Shown here piece after piece: positions 56,539 through 64,000 of a stretch of 64,000 nucleotides of DNA. The notes under the pieces were generated by a model. It was given only the letters and a program-made list of their open reading frames with translations, was not told the origin of the DNA and ran no database searches. Within the stretch, counting starts at the first letter, position 1. Each line of letters begins with the position of its first letter. The DNA is from Paludibaculum fermentans (GTDB lineage Bacteria > Acidobacteriota > Terriglobia > Bryobacterales > Bryobacteraceae): positions 8,943,501 through 9,007,500 of the forward strand of contig NZ_CP063849.1 in NCBI RefSeq assembly GCF_015277775.1, in the 5' to 3' direction. A program made the translations under genes and the position numbers.

Positions 56539-58125
56539 ATGGATTCGAAAGTGATGGTGGCTCTGTTGCTGGCCACGGTGAGTCTGGCCGCGGCGCCCAT
56601 GCCTCGTCTGGCAAAGGACAAGGGCGGCTTCCAGTTCCTGGTGGACGACAAGCCGTTCCTGATTCTCGGCATCCAGACCGGGAATTCCAGCGGTTTCCCC
56701 AAGGAGTTGGAGAAGACCTGGCCGCTGGCCAAACGGATCCATGTGAATACGGTGGAGATCCCCATCCAGTGGCAGGCGGTGGAACCGGTGGAAGGCCGCT
56801 TCGATTTCGCCATCGTGGACGGACTGGTGGCCGGCGCGCGGGCGAACGGGTTGCGGCTCATCCTGGCCTGGTTCGGCGGTTTCAAGAACGGCGCGATGCA
56901 CTTTGCTCCGGCGTGGGTGAAGGAGAACGTCCAGAAGTACCCCCGGATGATCGACCAGACCGGCAGCCCCATCCGTGCGCTGGCGACCCACGTAGAGGCC
57001 ACGCAGGCGGCGGACGCTCGGGGCTTCGCGGCCTTCATGCGGCATTTGAAAGAGATCGACGGCGAGCAGCACACCGTGATCGCCGTGCAGGTGGAAAACG
57101 AAGCCGGTGTGTTGGGGACGGATCGCGATCACTCCGAGAGCGCGAACAAGCTCTTCGCGCAGGCTGCGCCGGCTGAGGCGATCAAGGCGTTAGGGAAGAC
57201 GGGCAGCGGTACGTGGAATGAAGTGTTCGGGGCCTATGGCAGCGAAACCTTCGCCGCCTACTATCAGGCGAAGTATCTGCAGCGGGTGGCCGAGGCAGGC
57301 AAGCGCGAGTTCCCACTGCCGATGTTCCTGAACGTCTGGAGCGACATCCAGGACGGTTTCTACGAGCCGGGCTTCTCGCATCCCAGCGGAGGAGCCACGA
57401 CGCGCATGCTGCCCCTCTACAAAGCGTTGGTGCCGTCGATCGACTGGATCTCGCCGGACATCTACAAGCAGAGCTATGTGCAGTACGTCGAGGAAGCGAC
57501 GCCCTACAGCCGGCCGGACAATCCTCTGCTGATTCCCGAGACGGGCCGGGATCTGGGCTTCTGCCGGCGCATGTTCTACGCGTTGGGCGACCTGAAGGGC
57601 ATCGGCGTCTCGGTGTTTGGTGTGGAAGGTTCGGCGGAAGGCGACACGGGGGCGGTCCCCGAAAACCTGCGCGATCTGTCGGCGACCTATCGTGTGGTGG
57701 CGGCAGCCACTCCGCTGCTGGCGGAGGCGAAGAAGTACGGACAATTGCGGTCGTTTGTGGAAGAGACAGGCATTGCCACGCTGGTGGGCGATTTCGGGGC
57801 CTATGAGTCGATGGCGCAGTTCGGACCGTCGCATTGGGGCTATGGCGGAGCGCGCGCGGCGGGCACGCCGAAGACGACCGGGCGGGTGCTGATCGGGCAG
57901 GTGGGTCCGGAAGAATTCGTGATCGCCGGCTTCGACACGACCGTGAACTTCCGGCCGAAGTTCGGGTCAGCCGCGCCGCGGGCCGATTTCGTGAGTGCCG
58001 AGGAAGGCGCCTATGAGAATGGCGTGTGGAAAGCGCGACGGCAGTTGAGCGGCGATGAGATCTTCTTCGGGTTGAGGCTGCCGGGAGCGGGGACCGTGGT
58101 GCGGGTGAAGCTGATGAAGTATTAA
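56539..58125 (+). CDS. GH35/GH42-like beta-galactosidase family protein, secreted (DUF5597-type)
   Basis: A 528-residue protein from the ATG at 56539, with GGAGG 4-5 bases upstream and a leader (MVALLLATVSLAAAPM). The barrel has VNTVEIPIQWQAVEPVEGRFDF, the acid/base-type VIAVQVENEAGV (N-E), and PLLIPETGRD, in which E is the likely nucleophile, as in GH35/GH42. The C-terminal part (GRVLIGQVGPEEFVIAGFDTTVNF) is the beta domain found in DUF5597-containing relatives. Likely substrate is a beta-galactoside or related sugar; the exact specificity is unknown. Confidence 0.85.
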   Translation: MDSKVMVALLLATVSLAAAPMPRLAKDKGGFQFLVDDKPFLILGIQTGNSSGFPKELEKTWPLAKRIHVNTVEIPIQWQAVEPVEGRFDFAIVDGLVAGARANGLRLILAWFGGFKNGAMHFAPAWVKENVQKYPRMIDQTGSPIRALATHVEATQAADARGFAAFMRHLKEIDGEQHTVIAVQVENEAGVLGTDRDHSESANKLFAQAAPAEAIKALGKTGSGTWNEVFGAYGSETFAAYYQAKYLQRVAEAGKREFPLPMFLNVWSDIQDGFYEPGFSHPSGGATTRMLPLYKALVPSIDWISPDIYKQSYVQYVEEATPYSRPDNPLLIPETGRDLGFCRRMFYALGDLKGIGVSVFGVEGSAEGDTGAVPENLRDLSATYRVVAAATPLLAEAKKYGQLRSFVEETGIATLVGDFGAYESMAQFGPSHWGYGGARAAGTPKTTGRVLIGQVGPEEFVIAGFDTTVNFRPKFGSAAPRADFVSAEEGAYENGVWKARRQLSGDEIFFGLRLPGAGTVVRVKLMKY

Positions 58126-58639
58126 GAGTGGCGCGGTGAGCCGTCGCCAAACGTAGTTAACCTTCACGGACCGTGCTCTTTGGTCCTTGGTTCATTTGGT
58201 CGAGGCGTCGGGACCCGGCTCGCCTAGTCGGTGCTCCAATTTACGGATTGCCTGAACTTGCCGCGGGGTGAGCTTGCCTTCCTCCTCCAGGCGACGACCG
58301 ATGGAGCACGCCCGCTAGTGCGCCTCGGGTGTTTGGATCCGAAGCAGCGAGGCCACCACGTCTCATACTTAGTCGGCCCGATCCGGCTCCTGGTCCGAGG
58401 TTGGGCCGTCCAGGATGTCCCCGGCCCTACGGCGGCCTCCCTTAGGGGACCTGTCCACTGCGAATCGTCGTCACCGACCTGGGGCGATCGTCGATTGCCA
58501 GAAAGATTTGACCAGGGCATAACTCCTGTGAAATGATGATTTTCCGAGCAGATATCCCTCGGCCGTTGTTGGTCGCTGGGCCGAAGGTATAGTTTGCGAG
58601 GCGTCGACAGCCTCGATGCCAATTCGGAGACCGCCGGAA
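58126..58639. other. Spacer of about 510 bases between the glycosidase and the methyltransferase
   Basis: No convincing gene. A 40-codon minus-strand frame (58314-58192) reads GRRLEEEGKLTPRQVQAIRKLEHRLGE and then stops, without a start codon and with a TAG directly in front; it looks like the end of a decayed gene. The rest shows frames on both strands without domains. It marks the left border of the methyltransferase cluster. Confidence 0.45.
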
Positions 58640-59671
58640 ATGCCTGTGAGTGACGCGAATGAAAGCACTGTAAGGGCGATCGACCTGTTCGCCGGGGTTG
58701 GCGGAAGCAGCTGCGGCGCGAAGGCGGCGGGCGTGTGCGTGGTCGCGGCCATCGACGCCTGGGAACTGGCTGGAAAAGCGTACAAGGACAACAACCCCGA
58801 TACGGAGGTTTACACGTCATTCTGCGAGGATGTCGATCCAGCCAGCATCGAAAGGCAGTTCGGCCGGATCGAACTGCTCCTGGCCTCTCCCGAATGTACA
58901 AGTCATACTTGCGCCAAAGGGGCGGCCGAACGTTCCGAGAAGAGCCGTGGAACAGCATTCCAGGTAGTCCGCTTCGCAGAGGCGCTAACGCCCAGGTGGA
59001 TTGTGATCGAAAACGTGATTCACATGAGGGCTTGGACACGGTATCAGCAACTCATCGATTCGCTGGAGGCGTTGGACTACCGGTGCTTGCCACAGGTGCT
59101 CAACTCCGCCGACTTCGGAGTCCCTCAATCGCGGCGACGGCTGTTCATCGTGTGTGAACGCGGTCAGAAGCCGCCGGAAATTCGCCTGCCCGACGGCATG
59201 GTGCATGTTCCCGTCCGTAGCGTCATTGACACGAACGGGACGTACAAGTACAATCCGCTTCGGGCTGATGGTAGAGCGGCGCCTACTTTGGAGAGGGCGG
59301 ATCGTGCGATCGCGAACGTTGGCACGCGCGACCCCTTCTTGATCGTCTACTACGGCAGTGACGGTTCTGGAGGGTGGCAACCGGTCTCAGTCCCCCTTCG
59401 TACCATCACCACATTGGATCGCTTCGCCTACGTCCGGCGCCGCGATGGCATGCATGAGATGCGAATGTTGCAGGTTCCTGAGCTGCAGCTCGCGATGGGG
59501 TTTCCCAAGGACTATATTTTGGCGCGTGGGACGCGGCGGGACAGGATCAAGCTCCTGGGCAACGCCGTCTGCCCGCCCGTGATGGAACATGTCGTCCGGA
59601 CGTTAGTCAAGTCATCGCCACGTCGCGAAATGGTGTCGGCGGCAGGAGGGGGATCGGATGCCGGACTATAG
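58640..59671 (+). CDS. DNA (cytosine-5-)-methyltransferase
   Basis: A 343-residue enzyme that transfers a methyl group from S-adenosylmethionine to carbon 5 of cytosine in DNA. Motif I is DLFAGVGGSSCG (residues 15-26). Motif IV is SPECTSHT with catalytic C86, a variant of the usual PC motif. Motif VI is ENV (124-126), motif VIII QSRRRLFIV (163-171) and motif X LLGNAVCPPV. The target-recognition region between VIII and IX is short (about 100 residues). The ATG at 58640 is chosen over 58616 because motif I normally lies near the N-terminus. It overlaps the GHKL gene by 14 bases and heads a tight gene cluster. Confidence 0.93.
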   Translation: MPVSDANESTVRAIDLFAGVGGSSCGAKAAGVCVVAAIDAWELAGKAYKDNNPDTEVYTSFCEDVDPASIERQFGRIELLLASPECTSHTCAKGAAERSEKSRGTAFQVVRFAEALTPRWIVIENVIHMRAWTRYQQLIDSLEALDYRCLPQVLNSADFGVPQSRRRLFIVCERGQKPPEIRLPDGMVHVPVRSVIDTNGTYKYNPLRADGRAAPTLERADRAIANVGTRDPFLIVYYGSDGSGGWQPVSVPLRTITTLDRFAYVRRRDGMHEMRMLQVPELQLAMGFPKDYILARGTRRDRIKLLGNAVCPPVMEHVVRTLVKSSPRREMVSAAGGGSDAGL

Positions 59672-61760
59672 AGCGGTTCGCCAGGCATTCAAGCCTCGAG
59701 CACGCATGTTGCTGCTGCTGGGCGACCAGTTGATCCGCGACCCAGGCATCGCAGTCTTCGAGCTCGTAAAGAACGCTTACGACGCAGACTCTCCAGATTG
59801 CAGCATCAAGATGACGAAGGTGTCTGACAAGATTGCCGGGCGAATTGTGGTGGAGGACTCGGGCACCGGGATGGACCTCGACACAGTAACGAAGGTCTGG
59901 CTGGAGCCGGGAACTGACTATCGCATGAAACAGCGGGAGGACGGCTTCCGAACCCCCGGATTTCACAGAGCTCCTTTGGGCGAGAAGGGCATTGGTCGCT
60001 TCGCCGCGCACAAACTCGGTCTCAGGGTGCGGTTGACGACAAGGAAGAAAGGACAGCCCGAAGTTCACGCCGACATCGATTGGCAGCAATTCGAGCAAAA
60101 GACATATCTCTCCGACATCCCCGTATCAGTAACTGAAAGGAAGCCCGAGGTGTTCACCGGTGCCCGGACGGGAACGCGCATTGAGATCATGCGCCTTCGG
60201 AACGATTGGACGCGCGGGATGGTGCGGGATGTTAGCCGCGCGGTCACTTCGATATGTTCCCCTTTTCAGACATCAGACGAATTTAGACCACAGCTGATCA
60301 TGACCACGCACGACGAGGCGGCTTGGCTCCACGGCCTTCTGACCATCGAAGATGTCCGCGACTACGCATTGTTTCACGCATCCGGACGCATTGACGCCGA
60401 CACATTTTCCTACCAGTACGAGTTCACTCCTCTTCCAGCCATGGTCGAGCGAGTGCAGTCACGCACCCGCGATGACGGGAAAGCTAGACTACAATCGAGG
60501 CAGGGCCGCGAGACAAAGCTGCTGGATCTGCGCCAGCATTCCATCGGGCCCGTCGAAATCCAGCTATCTATTTTTGATCGCGAGCCACAGATACTTGCAC
60601 TTGGGGTCACCGACAAGAAGGGGCTGAAAGACTTCCTGGACAACGTCGGTGGGGTCCGTGTCTATCGGGATGGCATTCGGGTTTACAACTATGGCGAGCC
60701 CGGGGATGATTGGCTGGGGCTTGGCGGACGGCGCGTCAATATCCCCACTGGTCGCATTAGCAACAACTTGGTGATCGGCGCGGTCTCTCTCGATCTTTCC
60801 CAGAGTCGTGATCTGGTGGAGAAGACAAATCGGGAGGGGTTTGTTGACACGCCAGCCTACTCTCTTTTCCGCGACGCCGTGTTGCGCTCCATCGAGCAGA
60901 TCGAAGCGGAGCGTAACCAGGACAAGGCACGCATCAGGCAGGCGTATTCCAAGGGCAAGTTTCGGGAGCCCGTTCTCGCCGACCTCTCGGCGGTGCGGGA
61001 GGTGGTCGAGCGAAAGAACCTCAAGGAGATCACTCCCTATCTGGACCGAATTGAGAGTGATTTTACCGCCATTCGAGACCGATTTCTCACGTCGGCAAGC
61101 GCCGGGCTAAGCTTGACCATCGTTATCCATGAGGTCGAGAAGGGCATCGCGAACCTGGAAAAGGCGGCAAAGGAGTTCGGCGCGGCACCTCAAGTGACCT
61201 CAATGGCCCGTCATCTGGCCGAACTCGTGGAAGGGCTCGGAGCGCTGGCGCGCCGGTCGGGTGAATCGCGTGAGAAGGCCACGGCCCTAGTGAGGGCGGC
61301 GCTCTTCAACACGGAGTTGCGGCTTGAAGGCCACTCGATAGCGGTGACGCGCAATCTGCGGGAGGACTTTGAGGCCAAGTGCAGCAAACGATTACTCGTT
61401 GCAACGCTCATGAACTTAATTGACAACTCCATCTGGTGGCTCGACAACAAATGGGGGCCGCGCAGCAAGGCCGGCGTGAAGAAGATCTACATTGGCACGA
61501 GCGACGATTTCGGTGAGGGGCCGGCGATTGTGGTCGCGGACAACGGTCCGGGCTTCAGCGATCCTCCGGAGTTCCTAGTCGAGCCGTTCATGTCTCGCAA
61601 GCCTGACGGCATGGGTCTCGGTCTGCACTTGGCAGATCAGGTTATGAAGGTCCAAGGCGGGAAACTCTTGTTCCCAGATGCCGACGATGTGACCCTTCCC
61701 GCCGATTTCGACGGTGCCATCGTCGCTTTGGCCTTCGGAGGTGCGAAGTGGTCGGCCTGA
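59658..61760 (+). CDS. Large protein with two GHKL-type ATPase modules and a histidine-kinase-like H-box
   Basis: A 700-residue soluble protein. The N-terminal module is Hsp90/MORC/MutL-like: E35 and N39 (FELVKNAYDAD), D67 (DSGTGMD) and GEKGIGRFAA (108-117). The middle (190-440) resembles the transducer region of such ATPases. Residues 445-510 are a coiled coil with H491-E492 (TIVIHEVEKGI), like a dimerisation H-box. The C-terminal module is kinase-like: N586/N590 (LMNLIDNSI), DNGPGF (628-633) and GMGLGL (651-656). So one chain carries two nucleotide sites and a likely phospho-acceptor. It overlaps the methyltransferase (14 bases, AGGAGG before the start) and the receiver gene (13 bases). The closest known relatives are MutL/MORC-type ATPases in restriction clusters; the exact role is open. 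Confidence 0.88.
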   Translation: MPDYRAVRQAFKPRARMLLLLGDQLIRDPGIAVFELVKNAYDADSPDCSIKMTKVSDKIAGRIVVEDSGTGMDLDTVTKVWLEPGTDYRMKQREDGFRTPGFHRAPLGEKGIGRFAAHKLGLRVRLTTRKKGQPEVHADIDWQQFEQKTYLSDIPVSVTERKPEVFTGARTGTRIEIMRLRNDWTRGMVRDVSRAVTSICSPFQTSDEFRPQLIMTTHDEAAWLHGLLTIEDVRDYALFHASGRIDADTFSYQYEFTPLPAMVERVQSRTRDDGKARLQSRQGRETKLLDLRQHSIGPVEIQLSIFDREPQILALGVTDKKGLKDFLDNVGGVRVYRDGIRVYNYGEPGDDWLGLGGRRVNIPTGRISNNLVIGAVSLDLSQSRDLVEKTNREGFVDTPAYSLFRDAVLRSIEQIEAERNQDKARIRQAYSKGKFREPVLADLSAVREVVERKNLKEITPYLDRIESDFTAIRDRFLTSASAGLSLTIVIHEVEKGIANLEKAAKEFGAAPQVTSMARHLAELVEGLGALARRSGESREKATALVRAALFNTELRLEGHSIAVTRNLREDFEAKCSKRLLVATLMNLIDNSIWWLDNKWGPRSKAGVKKIYIGTSDDFGEGPAIVVADNGPGFSDPPEFLVEPFMSRKPDGMGLGLHLADQVMKVQGGKLLFPDADDVTLPADFDGAIVALAFGGAKWSA

Positions 61761-63082
61761 ATTCCGCACGAGTGCTGATCCTGGACGACGTCGAGGCGGA
61801 GGTGCTTGACCTCGTCAGGGTGCTATGGAAGATCGGAGTGGCTCCGCTCTACGTCGATCCTGCATCGTTGGAATCTGGGGTGCCTCGCGAACCCCTGTCC
61901 GGCATCCGCCTGGCTTTTCTGGACATGGATATCGTCGGCGCGGGCGCCGATCCGAAGTCCAAGGTGGCCGCGCTGGCGAACTGTATTCGTCGGGTCATTC
62001 ATAAGGACAATGGGCCTTACGTTGCCGTCGCGTGGACTAAGCACCCCGAGCTTGTTGACGATCTCGACAGTTATATTTTCCCGATGGCTGACGTTGCGCG
62101 TCCGTCAGTCTTCCTTAGGATTGATAAAGAGGAATGCAAGGACATCGGCACGCTCTCCACAAGAATTGACGCTGAACTTCAGAATCGCGGCCCAGTCAGA
62201 ATGCTGCAGGTTTGGGAAGAAGCCTCGGTCGCAGCTGGAAGCGAAGTAGTTGGCGAACTCGCGACCATCGCCTCGGGGAATGAGGACGCGCCTGAGAAAT
62301 GGCGTGAGGGCTGGAACAACACAATGCTCCGGCTCATGTACGGCTGTGGGAAGGAGTTCGCCGGCGAGTCCGGCATGACGGACGGGCCGACAGCATTCAA
62401 AGCGTTCTGTCACTCGCTGATTCCACTCCACGGAGACAAACTGGAAGGCCGCGTAGCGGTTCCGGCCCCGGCTCTTGGAAACATCACGAACGAGATCCTC
62501 TCAAACGCCGCGAAAGCAGACTGCGAAACAGAGGCAAAGGCGCGGATCAACTCGATGCTGCACTGCTCGTTCGATGGTTTGGGCATCCCACAATCGGGAG
62601 GTGTCTACCTGATGAGTTCCGCTGCCTTGTCCCCGCTGTTTCCCGATATCGCGACGATGATTGCTCCACTGCTCTCCAAGGGTAAAACCAGCGAGGAAGA
62701 GTTCAAGAAGCAAGTGGAGTCGGTCGCGGCCGACGTGGTCCCGGTTGCAGTTGAGACAAGCCCCTCATGTGATCACGCACAGGGTAACTTGATCGTCGCT
62801 CGGCTCGTTGGCGGTTTCTTGGTGCCCATTGAAACTGTAAAGAAGTTCAAGAGTACACTGCCTCAATCCATTTGGAAGATTGCGCCGTTCTGGATCTCCG
62901 TCAATGGCGGCGAGAAGGCAACGTATTCGTTGCTGGTTAACTGTCTCCTTGTCAGCAGTTGTTCCCTTGAGGCGCTCAAGAAAGAGACGGCGATGTTCCG
63001 TATCCGAAGCCAGGCGTTCGCAACCCTGCAGGCCTGTTTTGGCAGTCACGCTTCGCGTCCGGGCATGCTGCTCTTGCGATAG
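61748..63082 (+). CDS. Receiver-domain protein, partner of the GHKL ATPase
   Basis: A 444-residue protein from a GTG start with GGAGG 7 bases upstream. Residues 5-130 look like a response-regulator receiver: D13-D14 (VLILDDVEAEV), likely phospho-acceptor D59 (AFLDMDIVG), T97 (VAVAWTKHP) and K127 (FLRIDKEE). The rest has no recognisable DNA-binding or enzyme motif; it is helical with conserved-looking segments GDKLEGRVAVPAPALG and KIAPFWISVNGGEKAT. Overlap with the kinase-like gene suggests a matched pair that signals by phosphotransfer. Its output is unknown. The vsr gene follows 19 bases later. Confidence 0.8.
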   Translation: MVGLNSARVLILDDVEAEVLDLVRVLWKIGVAPLYVDPASLESGVPREPLSGIRLAFLDMDIVGAGADPKSKVAALANCIRRVIHKDNGPYVAVAWTKHPELVDDLDSYIFPMADVARPSVFLRIDKEECKDIGTLSTRIDAELQNRGPVRMLQVWEEASVAAGSEVVGELATIASGNEDAPEKWREGWNNTMLRLMYGCGKEFAGESGMTDGPTAFKAFCHSLIPLHGDKLEGRVAVPAPALGNITNEILSNAAKADCETEAKARINSMLHCSFDGLGIPQSGGVYLMSSAALSPLFPDIATMIAPLLSKGKTSEEEFKKQVESVAADVVPVAVETSPSCDHAQGNLIVARLVGGFLVPIETVKKFKSTLPQSIWKIAPFWISVNGGEKATYSLLVNCLLVSSCSLEALKKETAMFRIRSQAFATLQACFGSHASRPGMLLLR

Positions 63083-63101
63083 CGGAAGTCTATGGAAGTC
63101 T

Positions 63102-63542
63102 ATGGATGTTTTCTCCAAAGACAAGCGTTCGGAGGTGATGGCAAAGATCCGGGGAAGAGGAAATCGATCAACGGAGCGCCGAATGGCGGCGCTGTTGCGT
63201 GCGAAAAGGATATCCGGCTGGCAAATGCATCGGGAGGATCTCCCTGGCACGCCGGACTTCTACTTTCCTAATCTTCACTTGGCGCTGTTCATCGATGGAT
63301 GCTTCTGGCACCAATGCCCAAGGTGCTCCAAGCTCCCCGCACAAAACGCCGTGTTTTGGGCCGAGAAGCTATCGAAGAACGTCCGACGGGACAGGCGGAC
63401 ACGTCGGGCATTGAACCGCGCCGGGATACGCGTCTGGCGTCTTTGGGAACATGACCTGGAGCGGAATACGCCTCGTTGCGAGACAGTTGTGTCTAGAATC
63501 GCATCGCTCGTTCTGTCGGCCAAACGAAGCCCATGCGGTTGA
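63102..63542 (+). CDS. vsr: Very short patch repair (Vsr) type endonuclease
   Basis: A 146-residue nuclease. MDVFSKDKRSEVMAKIRGRGNRSTERRM, P51-D52 (GTPDFYFP, the catalytic aspartate), F64-I-D-G-C-F-W-H70 with C72 and C75 (the zinc site) and VWRLWEHDL are the Vsr pattern. Vsr nicks DNA beside T:G mismatches that arise from deamination of 5-methylcytosine, so it normally partners a 5-methylcytosine enzyme, as here. In some clusters Vsr-like enzymes serve as the restriction nuclease. A 10-base duplication (gaagtctatg twice) lies directly before the start. Confidence 0.93.
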   Translation: MDVFSKDKRSEVMAKIRGRGNRSTERRMAALLRAKRISGWQMHREDLPGTPDFYFPNLHLALFIDGCFWHQCPRCSKLPAQNAVFWAEKLSKNVRRDRRTRRALNRAGIRVWRLWEHDLERNTPRCETVVSRIASLVLSAKRSPCG

Positions 63543-63875
63543 AGGTCGGAGCGGGGACATAGATGGGACGCTCCCGTTTCCGGAGCCACTGACGTCGGGA
63601 CGTCCTGGATGTCCCCGGCCGAATGATGGTAGCGTCCGAGGAATCCCCGAGCTAACGACCCACCGCACGAGTCGCATGACGGAAGTAAGGCGAGATTTGC
63701 TCTCTTGTCAATGTGGAGCGGAGAGTCACTTTAGCCTCACCATCAACGCAGTCACCTGGCACTGCGGACTAAGCGGACCGTGCGGCGCGCCGGAAATTAC
63801 GGCGACAGCTGACGTTTAATCCGAGAAAGCATTGCCGTGCCCTACCGCAAGAATCAATTCAGCCGATAGAACCTC
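63543..63875. other. Spacer after vsr with an inverted repeat
   Basis: About 330 bases. A 9-base inverted repeat (cggggacat at 63552-63560, atgtccccg at 63609-63617) follows the vsr stop and may end its transcript, though there is no T-tract. A short cysteine-containing frame (63676-63819) is listed separately. Confidence 0.4.
63676..63819 (+). CDS. Possible small cysteine-rich protein (47 residues)
   Basis: A short frame from an ATG at 63676: MTEVRRDLLSCQCGAESHFSL, then WHCGLSGPCGAPE. Two cysteine pairs with a histidine could make a small metal-binding site, but there is no good ribosome site and no recognisable family. It may be spurious. Confidence 0.3.
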   Translation: MTEVRRDLLSCQCGAESHFSLTINAVTWHCGLSGPCGAPEITATADV

Positions 63876-64000
63876 ATGGCCCGCCACCATTCCAATAAAC
63901 TCTCCATTCCACGCGATTTCCCAGATGCATTCTATCGAAGCGTCCATGCAACTGTGACTCCAAAGCTTGGAAATCAGTCGGATCATCAGACCAATTTCCT
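63876..64000 (+). CDS. Unidentified gene, cut by the right edge
   Basis: An ATG at 63876 opens a frame that runs to the window end (41 codons visible, starting MARHHSNKLSIPRDFPDAFY). There is no signal peptide. Too little is seen to identify it. It follows the vsr gene on the same strand and may be another member of the cluster, possibly the missing effector. Confidence 0.45.
   Translation, partial: MARHHSNKLSIPRDFPDAFYRSVHATVTPKLGNQSDHQTNF

Overview
The window is GC-rich, densely packed bacterial DNA. Its gene content points to an Acidobacteriota soil bacterium of the Bryobacterales/Solibacteraceae type. The signs are many exported sugar-active enzymes with twin-arginine leaders, DUF6807, GH92, GH78 and DUF4038 proteins, an Asp-box propeller protein, Gfo/Idh/MocA and xylose-isomerase-like proteins, and a STGP-type hypothetical protein. 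This placement is inferred from content; there is no rRNA marker. I saw no tRNA, rRNA, CRISPR array or intact transposase.

Region 1 (1-9.6 kb): the 3' part of a glycosidase-like gene, a DUF481 outer-membrane protein, a DUF6807 plus enolase-superfamily pair, an ENPP-type phosphodiesterase, a deoxyhypusine-synthase-like enzyme, an SMR exporter of the SugE/Gdx type preceded by a probable guanidine-II riboswitch, and an OmpA-family protein with its own terminator. Region 2 (9.6-17.3 kb): a glycerol operon glpK-glpD-(Asp-box propeller protein), a histidine phosphatase, an aldo/keto reductase and a STGP-type hypothetical.

Region 3 (17.3-25 kb) is accessory in character. It has a lipase-like gene whose signal peptide lies in a different frame, two tandem secreted paralogues, a lone PD-(D/E)XK-like protein, a Gfo/Idh/MocA oxidoreductase, and about 1.2 kb without genes that carries two kinds of repeats. 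Region 4 (25-46.8 kb) is a sugar-metabolism stretch: two TIM-barrel epimerases, an SSS symporter, a GH10-like protein, a DUF4038 glycosidase, GH92 and GH78. Interspersed are a sigma factor/membrane-protein pair, an L-type lectin, a SUFU protein, an M61-like peptidase, a nitrilase-like hydrolase and proC.

Region 5 (46.8-58.1 kb): an RND efflux set (adaptor, HAE1 pump, outer-membrane lipoprotein) below a GAF/sigma-54 activator, a divergent STAS-TetR pair, a 40-residue membrane protein and a GH35/42-like enzyme.

Region 6 (58.6 kb to the end) is the most unusual part. A compact, overlapping gene set encodes a 5-cytosine DNA methyltransferase, a 700-residue protein with two GHKL ATPase modules and a histidine-kinase-like H-box, a receiver-domain protein, and a Vsr-type endonuclease, followed by a gene cut by the window edge. 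It looks like a restriction/defence system with a built-in two-component-like relay.
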